DNA of 64,000 bases, from NCBI RefSeq assembly GCF_016924835.1, contig NZ_CP070480.1, positions 682,001 to 746,000 of the forward strand, in the 5' to 3' direction. Under the pieces are notes generated by a model that had not been told where the DNA came from, did not search any database, and saw only the letters and a list, made by a program, of their open reading frames with translations. The position numbers were made by a program, and so were the translations under genes. Shown here piece by piece: positions 34,635 through 42,981 of the stretch. The DNA is from Rothia sp. ZJ932 (lineage in GTDB: Bacteria > Actinomycetota > Actinomycetes > Actinomycetales > Micrococcaceae). The stretch's first letter is position 1; every line of letters begins with the position of its first letter.

Positions 34635-35240
34635 CTACAACCAGCCGTTTGCTTCTGCCTTGCGCGCGGCATCGAAACGGTTTTCTGCGCCCACCTTTGC
34701 GATGGCGTTCGAGAGATGGTTGCGTACCGTTCCTTGGCTGAGATGTAGCTGCCGGGCAATGCTCGCCACAGATGCACCGTCCTGAGCTGCTATCAGTACA
34801 TCGCTCTCACGGTCGGTGAGTGGGCAAGCTCCTACCGAGAAACTTTCGGCAACCAGCGCAGGATCAACTACTCTCAACCCTGCATAAACCTTACGAATGG
34901 TCTCAGCTAGCTGGGCGGCGGGAGTGTCTTTGACAATGAAGCCTGAAGCACCGGCTTCTAGTGCGCGGGAGAGATAACCCGGTCTACCGAAAGTCGTCAC
35001 TATGAGGGAGCGGGTAGCTACCTTGCGTTCAGTAAGTTGCGCGGCGACCTCAATGCCGGTCATTCCCGGCATTTCTATATCGAGGAGGATGACGTCCGGC
35101 TGAGTTTCCTGCACAAGATTCAGCACTTCATCGCCGCGTCCGCAGGTTCCTACAAGCTCAATATCTGGTTGTAAGGAGAGCAGCGTACCCAGAGCTTCAC
35201 GGATTAGCTGCTGGTCATCGGCTATCAGAATTTTAATCAT
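34635..35240 (-). CDS. NarL/FixJ family response regulator
   Basis: A 201-residue regulator: receiver domain with phospho-acceptor Asp54 in VILLDIEMPG and acidic pair Asp8-Asp9, then a C-terminal LuxR-type helix-turn-helix (LTDRESDVLIAAQDGASVAS, RQLHLSQGTVRNHLSNAI). Its start overlaps the kinase stop (ATGA), so the pair is translationally coupled. With the ABC exporter genes upstream on the same strand it forms a DesK/DesR- or YvfT/YvfU-like unit, probably controlling that exporter. Confidence 0.94.
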   Translation of the reverse strand: MIKILIADDQQLIREALGTLLSLQPDIELVGTCGRGDEVLNLVQETQPDVILLDIEMPGMTGIEVAAQLTERKVATRSLIVTTFGRPGYLSRALEAGASGFIVKDTPAAQLAETIRKVYAGLRVVDPALVAESFSVGACPLTDRESDVLIAAQDGASVASIARQLHLSQGTVRNHLSNAIAKVGAENRFDAARKAEANGWL

Positions 35241-36361
35241 GGCTTGCTTTCTGTGGTGGGCGCTGACGGAATATCTGGGGTATCTTGCCCGTTCATTGTC
35301 ACCAGCAGGCTGGTGTTCGGGTGGTGGGTGAGAATGAGGTCGCCGCCTGCTTCAGTCACCCGATTTTTGAGCCCGGTAAGTCCCTCGCCCATCACAAATT
35401 CACCGGTTGCACCGTCATCTATTATTTCAAGGCGTTCGGCAGTGAGATTAACCCAGCAGTTCTGTGCCGATGAGTGCCGGACGATGTTCGTAATCGCTTC
35501 TCGTAAAACCCAGCTAAAGAGGGCAGCATTGTTTCCTGCCTTTGTGGCGTCCGCTGGTTGAGGGAGGTGGGCGGTGATTTGGGCTGTTTCGAGTGCCCGG
35601 TATGCTGCTTCGATCTCGCCGGCGAAGTCGGGGCGTTTGAGTCGGGTGACGGTTGCTCGGACCTCTGCCAGCGCGGTGCGCGACAGCTCAGCGACCTGCC
35701 GCATTTCCTGGCTTGCTTTCTCTGGCTGGGTTTCAGCGAGCGCCGATGCCAACTCGGCTTTGAGGCTGATGACTGTCAGCGTGTGCCCGAGAATATCGTG
35801 GACGTCGCGGGCGATGCTCTCAGCCTGTTGCGCTTGGGCAAGTTCCTCTTCTTTGCGCTGATGCTGGTCTGACAAGTAGCTGAGTATCGCCATGAACACC
35901 ACAAACCCGGAGCCGGCAATAAAACCAAAGCCGCCTGCTTCAAATATCTGTGGGAAGAATACCAAGAGAGTGATGAAAGAGAGGACGGTGATAGAAATTC
36001 CAACGCGAATACCCAGTAGCTGGGGTTCATGAAAGCACCATAGAGCCACAAAGTAGGTTGTACCGTAGAGAACCCAGGGCCCTAGAAAGAAGGTCAGACC
36101 TCCTAAGGGAAGAAGCAGAAGCAGGCTCCAGTAGAGGGTTTTCTTGACCGGGTTGGGTGCTGTCAGAAGACGGTAGGCGCCGAAAGACAGAAGATAGGTC
36201 AAAGAAAAGATTAGGAAACAAAGGAGTCCTAGCCCCTTAGATAGGGGGCTGAAAGAATCGTTCTGCATCAGGTAAAGGATAGGGTAGACCTGAAACACCA
36301 GCCAGATTCCCGAGAAACCTGTGGCTACCTTATCGAATTCTTTGAGCGCTGAGAAATTCAC
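35237..36361 (-). CDS. Sensor histidine kinase (HisKA_3 type)
   Basis: 374 residues. About five membrane spans in residues 15-165 with no large outer domain, then the HisKA_3 dimerisation helix with phospho-acceptor His188 in ARDVHDILGHTL. The ATPase domain carries the N box LREAITNIVRHS and a shortened glycine motif (EGLTGLKNRV). Short extracellular loops suggest it senses the membrane or a bound exporter rather than a soluble ligand. The GTG start has TAGGAGAA upstream. It lies 33 bases downstream of the ABC permease gene. Confidence 0.93.
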   Translation of the reverse strand: MNFSALKEFDKVATGFSGIWLVFQVYPILYLMQNDSFSPLSKGLGLLCFLIFSLTYLLSFGAYRLLTAPNPVKKTLYWSLLLLLPLGGLTFFLGPWVLYGTTYFVALWCFHEPQLLGIRVGISITVLSFITLLVFFPQIFEAGGFGFIAGSGFVVFMAILSYLSDQHQRKEEELAQAQQAESIARDVHDILGHTLTVISLKAELASALAETQPEKASQEMRQVAELSRTALAEVRATVTRLKRPDFAGEIEAAYRALETAQITAHLPQPADATKAGNNAALFSWVLREAITNIVRHSSAQNCWVNLTAERLEIIDDGATGEFVMGEGLTGLKNRVTEAGGDLILTHHPNTSLLVTMNGQDTPDIPSAPTTESKP

Positions 36362-36394
36362 TGTTTTATTCTCCTATCGATATCTAGCCTAGCC

Positions 36395-37159
36395 TTAGCG
36401 GCTGCGGGCACGGTGACGCAACAACCAGGCGCTAAGAACAAAGACAACACTCCAGCAGAGGAAATTGAGGACGGCGTATTCCAGCGGTTCTGTAACAAAC
36501 CAATTGACTGCATCCGTGGTCACGGTATCGCCACCTGTGAAGAAGTAGCGCGATAACTGAGTGACGCCGTAGAGGGGCGTAAAACGGGCAAATTCTAGGA
36601 GGCTGGGGGAAAGCGGGCTGAAGGTCGTGCCGAAAAAGCTAAAGAACACGAGCAAGCCTGCTGCCACCGAAATGGCACTGGGATTTTTGAAGATACGGGC
36701 AAAAGCGACCCCGTAGAACACAAAGATAGAGGACGCTAAGAAGGTTACTAGCGCGCACAGTATCTGCTGTTCAAGCGGTATCTCTGCCTTGGTGAATCGT
36801 GCAATGATGTTTACACACAGCACTGGAAGTGCAGTTGTAACTAGAGCCCGAGCCACCTGAGCGAGCAACACTTGCTTGCTGGTTAGGGGCGTTAGCGCAA
36901 GCTGCCTGCCCCAGCCCGACTCAATCTCAACTACCGATGATGCAGAAGCAGAGACAGCGCCCGAAACAGCACCGTAAACAGCCATACCAATCATCACATA
37001 AGCTGCGGCGTTACCCTCACGAAAAGCATACTCACCGTAGGTCTGCATACCACCAAAGAGCAGGTAGAAACCTACCGGCATGATGATGAGATAGAAAACG
37101 CCAGAAATATTGAAGAGCGACTGTTTGAGATCAAAGCCGATGAAACGAAGAAGGCACAT
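36395..37159 (-). CDS. ABC-2 type transporter permease
   Basis: A 254-residue membrane subunit with six hydrophobic segments and the ABC-2 pattern, including the loop between spans two and three with EIESGWGRQLALTPLTSKQ. It starts 25 bases after the ATPase gene. Together they form a half-size exporter, typical of bacteriocin or antibiotic export or immunity, next to a two-component system. The exported compound is unknown. Confidence 0.9.
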   Translation of the reverse strand: MCLLRFIGFDLKQSLFNISGVFYLIIMPVGFYLLFGGMQTYGEYAFREGNAAAYVMIGMAVYGAVSGAVSASASSVVEIESGWGRQLALTPLTSKQVLLAQVARALVTTALPVLCVNIIARFTKAEIPLEQQILCALVTFLASSIFVFYGVAFARIFKNPSAISVAAGLLVFFSFFGTTFSPLSPSLLEFARFTPLYGVTQLSRYFFTGGDTVTTDAVNWFVTEPLEYAVLNFLCWSVVFVLSAWLLRHRARSR

Positions 37160-37184
37160 GGGAAAAACTTTCAGGAGGGGGAGG

Positions 37185-38111
37185 TTACTTAGAAGGGTTG
37201 CCTGTCAGCTTGGTGAAAACATCAGCCAAGCTGGGCTGAATCACCTCAAGATTGCTGATAGATTGCCGGGGCAGTAGGTAGGTAAGAAATTCTTCAACGA
37301 GAGCGCAACGCAGAGTGTACCGCCCATCAGCGCATCTCAGGTGAGAAATACCCCAATCATGAGTGTGCTGCTGGGTCAGTTCCAGGGGAGCGGTGTCGTC
37401 CAGATTAAAAGAAACCTCACGAAAACCCGCCCGTGCCCGCAGATCCTCTAACCTTCCATCGGCAACGAGCTGACCATCTGCGAGCACAAGAGCCCTGTCT
37501 GCAAAATCTTCAGCCTCTTCTAAATAGTGGGTTGCAAAAATGATGGTCTTACCGGTTGCGGCCTGCGCTCGCATAGAAGACCAAAAGGACGCGCGGGCAT
37601 TGACGTCCATACCGGTGGTTGGCTCATCTAAGATCAGTAGGTCTGGGTTGCCCAGAAGCGCAAGAGCAAAACGAATTTTCTGTTGCTGGCCGCCTGAGCA
37701 CTTGCCGATTTTTCGGCGGGCGATATCTGCGATACCGGCTGTTTCTAACACCGCTTGTACATCGGGTGCGTGGGGGTAAGTGGCGGCGACCATCGCAACC
37801 TGGTCTTTGACCGAGAGGTCTTTGAGCAACCCACCCGATTGCAAGACTGCCGTCACCTGCGAGTTCTGGATGGCGGCACGCGGGGCAGTACCGAAAACGG
37901 TCACTGATCCGGAAGCAGGGGAGGCTAGCCCCAGTAGCATGTCAATGAGAGTAGATTTGCCCGCACCGTTTTCTCCGAGCAGGGCAACAATCTCGCCGGG
38001 GGCAATACTAAAGCTGACATCTCTGACGGCATCGACTGTGCCGCTACGGCTGTGAAAGCTCTGGGACAGGTGAGAGGTGCTCACCGCTGCGTACCTGGTT
38101 ACTGTGTTCAT
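37185..38111 (-). CDS. ABC transporter ATP-binding protein
   Basis: 308 residues from the ATG at 38111. Walker A is LLGENGAGKSTLI, the Q-loop lies in VTAVLQSGGL, the signature is CSGGQQQKIR (C in place of the first L/V), Walker B is LLILDEPTTGMD, and the H-loop is FATHYLEEAE. The C-terminal 90 residues form the extra domain of DrrA/CcmA-type export ATPases. A weak CAGACT box lies 6 bases before the start, suggesting a leaderless message. First gene of the exporter and two-component unit. An in-frame extension to 38153 is less likely. Confidence 0.93.
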   Translation of the reverse strand: MNTVTRYAAVSTSHLSQSFHSRSGTVDAVRDVSFSIAPGEIVALLGENGAGKSTLIDMLLGLASPASGSVTVFGTAPRAAIQNSQVTAVLQSGGLLKDLSVKDQVAMVAATYPHAPDVQAVLETAGIADIARRKIGKCSGGQQQKIRFALALLGNPDLLILDEPTTGMDVNARASFWSSMRAQAATGKTIIFATHYLEEAEDFADRALVLADGQLVADGRLEDLRARAGFREVSFNLDDTAPLELTQQHTHDWGISHLRCADGRYTLRCALVEEFLTYLLPRQSISNLEVIQPSLADVFTKLTGNPSK

Positions 38112-38324
38112 GGTTCTAGTCTGCCGGCTACTGGCAGGGGCTAAGAATGTCAAAAGTCATGACTTGCCCCTGACAATTGTCATAGGTTCCACCGGTCGCA
38201 CGAGCTGGTTACTGCCAAAGTACAAGCAAACTCACCTGTGCGGTGGCGGCTGAAAGAAGCGTGCCGCGCGTCCCGCCTAGTAAACTAGGTGCTAAGAACA
38301 CCCTAAAACAAAGGTTATTTTTCC

Positions 38325-39410
38325 GTGGCTCTCACTATTGGTATTGTCGGTCTGCCCAACGTTGGCAAGTCCACCCTCTTTAACGCACTGACCAAAAACA
38401 ACATTCTGGCAGCGAACTACCCCTTCGCAACCATCGAACCGAACATCGGTGTGGTGAGTCTGCCCGATGAGCGTCTGGCTCGTTTGGCTGAGATTTTTGG
38501 GTCGGAGCGTATTCTGCCGGCTACCGTCTCCTTCGTTGATATTGCGGGTATCGTTCGCGGTGCATCAGAGGGCGAAGGCTTGGGTAACCAGTTCTTGGCA
38601 AATATCCGCGAGGCGCACGCTATCGCGCAGGTGGTGCGTGCTTTTGATGACCCCGATGTGATTCACGTGGACGGCAAGGTTGACCCTGCCTCAGATATGG
38701 AAACCATTAACACTGAGCTGGTACTGGCTGATTTGCAGACTCTTGAGAACGCTATTCCGCGTCTTGAGAAGGCTGTGAAGATTAAGAAGGGCGACCCTGC
38801 TCAGCTTGAGGAGTACCAGAAGGCTCAGAAGATCTTGGAAGGGGGCGATACCCTGACTTCCAAGCAGGACGAGGCTAAGCTCGACTTTGCTCTGTTGCGT
38901 GAGCTGAACCTGCTGACTACCAAGCCTTTCATCTATGTTTTCAACTCGGACGAGGGCGTGCTGGCTTCTGAGGAGAAGCAGCAGGAGCTGCGCGATATGG
39001 TTGCCCCGGCTGAGGCTGTTTTCTTGGACGCGAAGTTGGAGGCTGACATGGTGGAGCTTTCTGATGAGGAGGCTCGCGAGATGCTGGAAATGAACGGTCA
39101 GGACGAATCCGGTTTGGATCAGCTGGCTCGCGTTGGTTTCTCAACTCTTGGTTTGCAGACCTACCTGACCGCTGGTCCTAAGGAAACCCGCGCTTGGACT
39201 ATCGCTAAGGGCGACACCGCGCCTCAGGCTGCCGGTGTGATTCACACTGACTTTGAGCGCGGCTTCATTAAGGCTGAGGTTGTTTCTTTCGCTGATCTGG
39301 ACGCTGCCGGTTCTATGGCTGAGGCAAAGGCTAAGGGCAAGGTTCGCATTGAAGGTAAGGACTACATCATGGCTGATGGCGACGTGGTGGAGTTCCGCTT
39401 CAACGTCTAA
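38325..39410 (+). CDS. ychF: Redox-regulated ATPase/GTPase YchF (Obg family)
   Basis: The universal Obg-related ATPase, 361 residues, the standard length. P-loop GLPNVGKSTLFNAL at residues 7-20, DIAGIVRGASEGEGLGNQFL as switch II, an inserted coiled-coil near 130-200, and the C-terminal TGS domain (AWTIAKGDTAPQAAGVIHTDFERGFIKAEVV). It binds ribosomes and affects stress responses. The GTG start has AAAGG upstream at a rather long distance. Terminator follows. Confidence 0.96.
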   Translation: MALTIGIVGLPNVGKSTLFNALTKNNILAANYPFATIEPNIGVVSLPDERLARLAEIFGSERILPATVSFVDIAGIVRGASEGEGLGNQFLANIREAHAIAQVVRAFDDPDVIHVDGKVDPASDMETINTELVLADLQTLENAIPRLEKAVKIKKGDPAQLEEYQKAQKILEGGDTLTSKQDEAKLDFALLRELNLLTTKPFIYVFNSDEGVLASEEKQQELRDMVAPAEAVFLDAKLEADMVELSDEEAREMLEMNGQDESGLDQLARVGFSTLGLQTYLTAGPKETRAWTIAKGDTAPQAAGVIHTDFERGFIKAEVVSFADLDAAGSMAEAKAKGKVRIEGKDYIMADGDVVEFRFNV

Positions 39411-39431
39411 CCCGCAACGGTCTGAAGTTTA

Positions 39432-39475
39432 GGCGGTCGGCTACTGCCAGTAGGGGAGCGGTCGACCGCCTTTTT
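39432..39475 (+). terminator. ychF terminator
   Basis: GGCGGTCG pairs with CGACCGCC, with an inner CTACT/AGTAG stem, followed by TTTTT. Confidence 0.85.
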
Positions 39476-39535
39476 GCGTCCTCTGGGGGCAGTAATCTCG
39501 GCTCTTACTTTTGGGTGACCTTGGCGATAGACTGA

Positions 39536-39697
39536 TTTCATGCTATCAACGGTCATGATATTCAAGGTTTTAGGAATATCTTGGTTCATGAGTATGTTGG
39601 GATTGACAGTGAAGTTGTGCGTGATGTGATTGAAAACCATCTACCTCAGCTACAGGAAGCCTTAAAGGATTACCTGAGTACAGGCCCCCAATATTAG
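39536..39697 (+). pseudogene. HepT-like toxin remnant (3' end only)
   Basis: A 53-codon open stretch after a stop, reading FHAINGHDIQGFRN, ILVHEYVGIDSEVV, RDVIENHLPQLQEALKDYL. This matches the C-terminal half of HepT (DUF86) toxins of the MNT-HepT type VII system, including the RN-x4-H-x-Y catalytic motif as RNILVHEY. The N-terminal half and the MNT partner are missing here. It is a relic without an obvious start; an MNT remnant lies about 12 kb away at 51353. The rest of 39698-39917 holds no gene I can see. Confidence 0.8.
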
Positions 39698-39917
39698 CGA
39701 GAATTAGTGGAATGTCGCTCTAATGTTTAAGGTTTTCTCCACGGTATCGGGGCGGCTCTAGGCCCGAGAAAACTAGCCATCACCCCACCGCTCTGACCGC
39801 GCACCTAAATACTCAGCGTCCTGATAAATTTTTAAGATTCGGTGTGTTGTGCGCCTCCCCTTAGGTGGGTTTGGCATAATGAGTGAACACTATTCACCTA
39901 TACAGATGAGGTACATG

Positions 39918-40394
39918 ATGAAAACTCGCATCGCATTCATTGCTGGCGCTGGCCTTGGTTACGTGCTGGGCACACGCGCAGGTCGTTCACGCTACGAGGA
40001 AATCAAGAATCAGGCATCCGCCGTGTGGAACGACCCCAAGGTTCAGGACGGTCTCAAGACCGCGCAGGAGACTATCGCTGAGAAGGCGCCCATCGTAGCC
40101 GAAAAAGCGAAGGAAGCTGCCGCTACCGCAGCTGAGGCAACCAAGGCTAAGGCTGAAGAGGTTAAAGAAAACCGCGAAGAAGCTAAAGCTGAAAAAGTTG
40201 CTGAAAAAGAATCTGCGAAAATTGAAAAGAAGGTAGACAAAGAAATCGCTGAGGCAGAAAAAGAAGCCGACAAGATTCGTAAAGAAAACGAAAAAGCTAA
40301 GAAGAAGGCTGAAAAGATCGCTGACGAGGCACCTGAGGACGTCATCTCAGACCCCGCAACCGCAATCGAAGATGAAGGTCCCATTAACAACTAA
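39918..40394 (+). CDS. YtxH-like coiled-coil stress protein
   Basis: 158 residues from the ATG at 39918 (GAGG upstream). The N-terminus KTRIAFIAGAGLGYVLGTRAGRSRYEEI is a short membrane anchor with the YtxH-like motif. The rest is a long, highly charged Glu/Lys/Ala helix, probably coiled coil, ending in an acidic tail. Similar proteins are common in Micrococcaceae; the function is unknown, and a link to stress is family guesswork. CATAAT at 39876 is a plausible -10 box, giving a short leader. Confidence 0.8.
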   Translation: MKTRIAFIAGAGLGYVLGTRAGRSRYEEIKNQASAVWNDPKVQDGLKTAQETIAEKAPIVAEKAKEAAATAAEATKAKAEEVKENREEAKAEKVAEKESAKIEKKVDKEIAEAEKEADKIRKENEKAKKKAEKIADEAPEDVISDPATAIEDEGPINN

Positions 40395-40425
40395 GGTCAC
40401 CTTTTGAGCTTTTGCCTTAAACAGC

Positions 40426-40465
40426 AAAACCGTAGCGCCGAACAGATGAAGCGCTACGGTTTTTT
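40426..40465 (+). terminator. Terminator AAAACCGTAGCGC
   Basis: A perfect 13-bp stem (40426-40438 and 40451-40463) with a 12-base loop, followed by a run of T. Confidence 0.9.
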
Positions 40466-40493
40466 TACCCCGTAGACGCCTATAGGATTTTGG

Positions 40494-40499
40494 TAGGGT
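40494..40499 (+). promoter_or_regulatory. -10 box TAGGGT, leaderless LigT-type gene
   Basis: TAGGGT, 7 bases, then ATG at 40507, with no ribosome site. Confidence 0.55.
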
Positions 40500-40506
40500 A
40501 CTACTG

Positions 40507-41007
40507 ATGACTTCACCCGAGAATATTCTTTTGCGACTGAGTCCGCGCGATGAGGCTTATGTTTACGGTCTTTTTGATGAGTTGGAACAGAGGGGCTTTC
40601 CTCGACAACACCAGACGCCTCATATTTCATTGACATTCGCTCCTACCCTAGAACCGCGTGTGGTGGAGCTGGCTCAGCAACTTTTGCCGCCGGTGATTCC
40701 CGCTGAGATGCGCAGGGTAGGTTTCGTGACCTTCGGTATTAAGCGTAAACAGACAGTTGCCTGGTTATTGGAGGCTCCCACTGAGCTTGAGGACGTGGCG
40801 CAGCAGCTCAGTTCTGCCAATCCCGAGGGGCGGGGCGGGCGTTGGGTTCCTCACCTGACCATGGGTTTGCGGCTACCGCGGGAGGTCGTACCCGATTATA
40901 TTCGCGCCCTCGACGAATTGACTTCACCCCACGTTAAAAGTCTCACCGCCGAGCGAGCGGTCTACTGGCGTCCTGCTGTTCAGCTGGCGCAGGTACTTAC
41001 TCCCTAA
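40507..41007 (+). CDS. 2'-5' RNA ligase/LigT-type phosphoesterase
   Basis: A 166-residue member of the 2H phosphoesterase superfamily, with both H-x-[ST] motifs: PHISLTF (His39) and PHLTMGL (His116). Members act on 2',3'-cyclic phosphates or 2'-5' linkages in RNA; the substrate here is unknown. Leaderless start. Followed 109 bases later by yjdM. Confidence 0.9.
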   Translation: MTSPENILLRLSPRDEAYVYGLFDELEQRGFPRQHQTPHISLTFAPTLEPRVVELAQQLLPPVIPAEMRRVGFVTFGIKRKQTVAWLLEAPTELEDVAQQLSSANPEGRGGRWVPHLTMGLRLPREVVPDYIRALDELTSPHVKSLTAERAVYWRPAVQLAQVLTP

Positions 41008-41116
41008 GGGTGTCTTTCCTCAAAAGCTCACTGCACACGGTTTCGGGTGGGCGGTTGTTTGCACACCCGGTAGAATGGGGAGAGCCTCTACACACAGATG
41101 AGATAGGAAGAAAGCT

Positions 41117-41473
41117 ATGGCTGATACTTTGCCCGCTTGCCCCGAATGTTCAGAAGATTTCACCTACGAGAACGGCGATCTGCTGGTGTGCCCTATGTGC
41201 GGCCACGAGTGGAATGCTGATGCTGCAGAAGATTCAGTGGATGCATCCACCAGTGTAGTTAAGGACGCGGTGGGTAATGAGCTTGTTGATGGCGACACCG
41301 TAACCATCGCTAAGGGTTTGAAGGTTAAGGGCGGTGCTGATATCAAGGCTGGCACTAAGGTGCGCGGTATTCGCCTGCTGGAATCTCCTGTGAACGGTCA
41401 CGATATTGAGGCTAAAGTACCCGGTGCCGGGCAGATGTACCTCAAGTCATCGGTTGTAAAAAAGGTCAGCTAA
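41117..41473 (+). CDS. yjdM: Zinc ribbon domain protein YjdM (PhnA-like)
   Basis: 118 residues. An N-terminal zinc ribbon CPECSEDF ... CPMCGHEW (four Cys, residues 8-34) is followed by the conserved YjdM beta domain (VKDAVGNELVDGDTVTIAKGLKVKG, RGIRLLE). Once called PhnA of alkylphosphonate uptake; the true role is unclear. The ATG has AGGAAGAAAG upstream. Identification of the family is secure. Confidence 0.94.
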   Translation: MADTLPACPECSEDFTYENGDLLVCPMCGHEWNADAAEDSVDASTSVVKDAVGNELVDGDTVTIAKGLKVKGGADIKAGTKVRGIRLLESPVNGHDIEAKVPGAGQMYLKSSVVKKVS

Positions 41474-41556
41474 CTTGCTGCGATATAGCTAAAGAGCACC
41501 ATGTACAAGGGTCGGTAGAGAAATCTACTGGCCCTTGTGCGTGGGTTGGAGAAAGA

Positions 41557-41898
41557 TTAGTTGATAGGCAACCCTGAAGAGTAGATTTTGAGAACTCCAA
41601 TGGGCAGTGGACCACCGTAGATATGCGGGAACAGTTCTTCTTCCCCGTCGTCCGGAGTGCCGGGTTCGAAGCGCACGGTGAGCTGGTGATCTTCAAGAGA
41701 GGTATCGTCGATGGCGAGAATGATGATGTCATCACGGTCGCTGTAGTGGGCACTCCAGACGGTACGCACCTGCTCAATGGAGGCGCACGCATGAACAAAG
41801 CCATCGGCGGTCAGTGGTGTATTGCGCGTTGAGAGGGCGTACTCACCGTCGTGTTGGGCAGCTGCGTAGTCTTCGGGAAGGGCAATATGAAAGAGCAT
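41557..41898 (-). CDS. DUF952 domain protein
   Basis: 113 residues with the DUF952 pattern: MLFHIALPEDYAAAQ at the start, GFVHACASIEQ in place of the usual GFIHLS, and FPHIYGGPLPIGVLKI near the end. Family function is unknown. The start at 41898 is leaderless (TACACT 6 bases upstream); an in-frame extension to 42015 runs through the divergent promoter and is unlikely. Divergent from the patatin gene. Confidence 0.9.
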   Translation of the reverse strand: MLFHIALPEDYAAAQHDGEYALSTRNTPLTADGFVHACASIEQVRTVWSAHYSDRDDIIILAIDDTSLEDHQLTVRFEPGTPDDGEEELFPHIYGGPLPIGVLKIYSSGLPIN

Positions 41899-41904
41899 AT
41901 TTTC

Positions 41905-41910
41905 AGTGTA
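41905..41910 (-). promoter_or_regulatory. -10 box TACACT, leaderless DUF952 gene
   Basis: Minus-strand TACACT, 6 bases, then the ATG at 41898. Confidence 0.5.
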
Positions 41911-41967
41911 GCCCGGTTGCGCTGTTCTTACTGTGAAACAAAAACTGTTGCGAGTGCATGCCGCGGG

Positions 41968-41973
41968 TAAAGT
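41968..41973 (+). promoter_or_regulatory. -10 box TAAAGT, leaderless patatin gene
   Basis: TAAAGT, 7 bases, then the ATG at 41981; it chooses this start over the GTG at 41933. Confidence 0.55.
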
Positions 41974-41980
41974 GGGGCGT

Positions 41981-42916
41981 ATGCACCCTACTCTTGAACT
42001 GATGAATGCCCGCAAGCGCAGTGGTTCTTTACCTCTGAACCGTGATGATGATTCCCGGCTTGTCCTAGTATTGGAGGGCGGCAGTTCCCGCGCTGCTTAC
42101 GGCGGGGGAATGGTGGGGGTGCTCGAAGAATTAGGTTACCTCAATGTCTTTGACGCTGTGTACGGTACAAGCGCCGGTGCTTTGAACGCCGCCTGGTTTT
42201 TGTGTGAGCGTGCCAACGCCAATATGCACGGTTGGTGGGATCCTGAGTCGATGAAAGCTGCCATTAAAATCAGTAACTTTTTCAGGGGTAAACCCGTGGT
42301 TGATGGGGATTTACTCATCGATCATGTGTACGTGAACGTCACCGAAATGGGCTTTGAAGAGGTGCTCTCTTCGCCCATTGAGTACCACCCTATAGCTACG
42401 GATGCTGATACCGGCGAGAACACAGATTTAGCGTCGCTGATCCAAGACCTCAATTCTCTTAAGCGCGCCATGAAATCAACCGCGCGCATCCCGCTACTTT
42501 CAGGTCTACCTGTTGAGCTTGCAGAGCGACGTTTTATCGACGGCGGTATGACCGAGAATGTACCTATTGAGACCGCTTTGGCGCAGGGCGCTACGCACGT
42601 GCTGGTGATTCGCACTAAAGCACCCAGCACCGAGCTGGCAACCACTAACAAATATACCCAGGCAGTTATTGCCAGGTGGCTAGCTAAACACGCACCGGGG
42701 GCTGTTTCTGCGTGGGAGGCACGCAACCGCCGCAAACAAGAACTTGAGGTTCTGCTGCAAAAAGAGTCTGCGCGCGTGCTGCAGGTCGCCCCGCCGCATG
42801 ATGCACCGAGTATTTCGATGACCGACTCAAACCCGGCAATCCTTAAACAAGCGGTAAATATTGGTAAGGATGCGATGCGCCGGGCACTACACGAGGGCAC
42901 GATACATCTGAAATAA
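41981..42916 (+). CDS. Patatin-like phospholipase family protein
   Basis: 311 residues. The patatin fold is shown by the oxyanion loop EGGSSRAAYGGGMVG (about 32-46), the nucleophile Ser64 in YGTSAGALNA, and the catalytic Asp187 in FIDGGMTENVP. No signal peptide, so a cytoplasmic lipid acyl hydrolase is likely, similar to RssA/YjjU proteins. Substrate unknown. The MFS carrier follows 65 bases later. Confidence 0.92.
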   Translation: MHPTLELMNARKRSGSLPLNRDDDSRLVLVLEGGSSRAAYGGGMVGVLEELGYLNVFDAVYGTSAGALNAAWFLCERANANMHGWWDPESMKAAIKISNFFRGKPVVDGDLLIDHVYVNVTEMGFEEVLSSPIEYHPIATDADTGENTDLASLIQDLNSLKRAMKSTARIPLLSGLPVELAERRFIDGGMTENVPIETALAQGATHVLVIRTKAPSTELATTNKYTQAVIARWLAKHAPGAVSAWEARNRRKQELEVLLQKESARVLQVAPPHDAPSISMTDSNPAILKQAVNIGKDAMRRALHEGTIHLK

Positions 42917-42981
42917 GCCCTTATATTTACTGTGCTAACGTAATACCGGTGTGGCAGGGACTATGCTTATAAGGGCGAAAA

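Noticed and set aside
34635-38111. Bacteriocin or antibiotic biosynthesis cluster
   Set aside because: Only an exporter and a two-component system are present; no precursor peptide or modifying enzyme lies beside them.
42322-42900. Minus-strand 192-codon frame opposite the patatin gene
   Set aside because: Cys/Ser/Arg-rich translation typical of antisense noise; catalytic Ser and Asp of the patatin are on the other strand.
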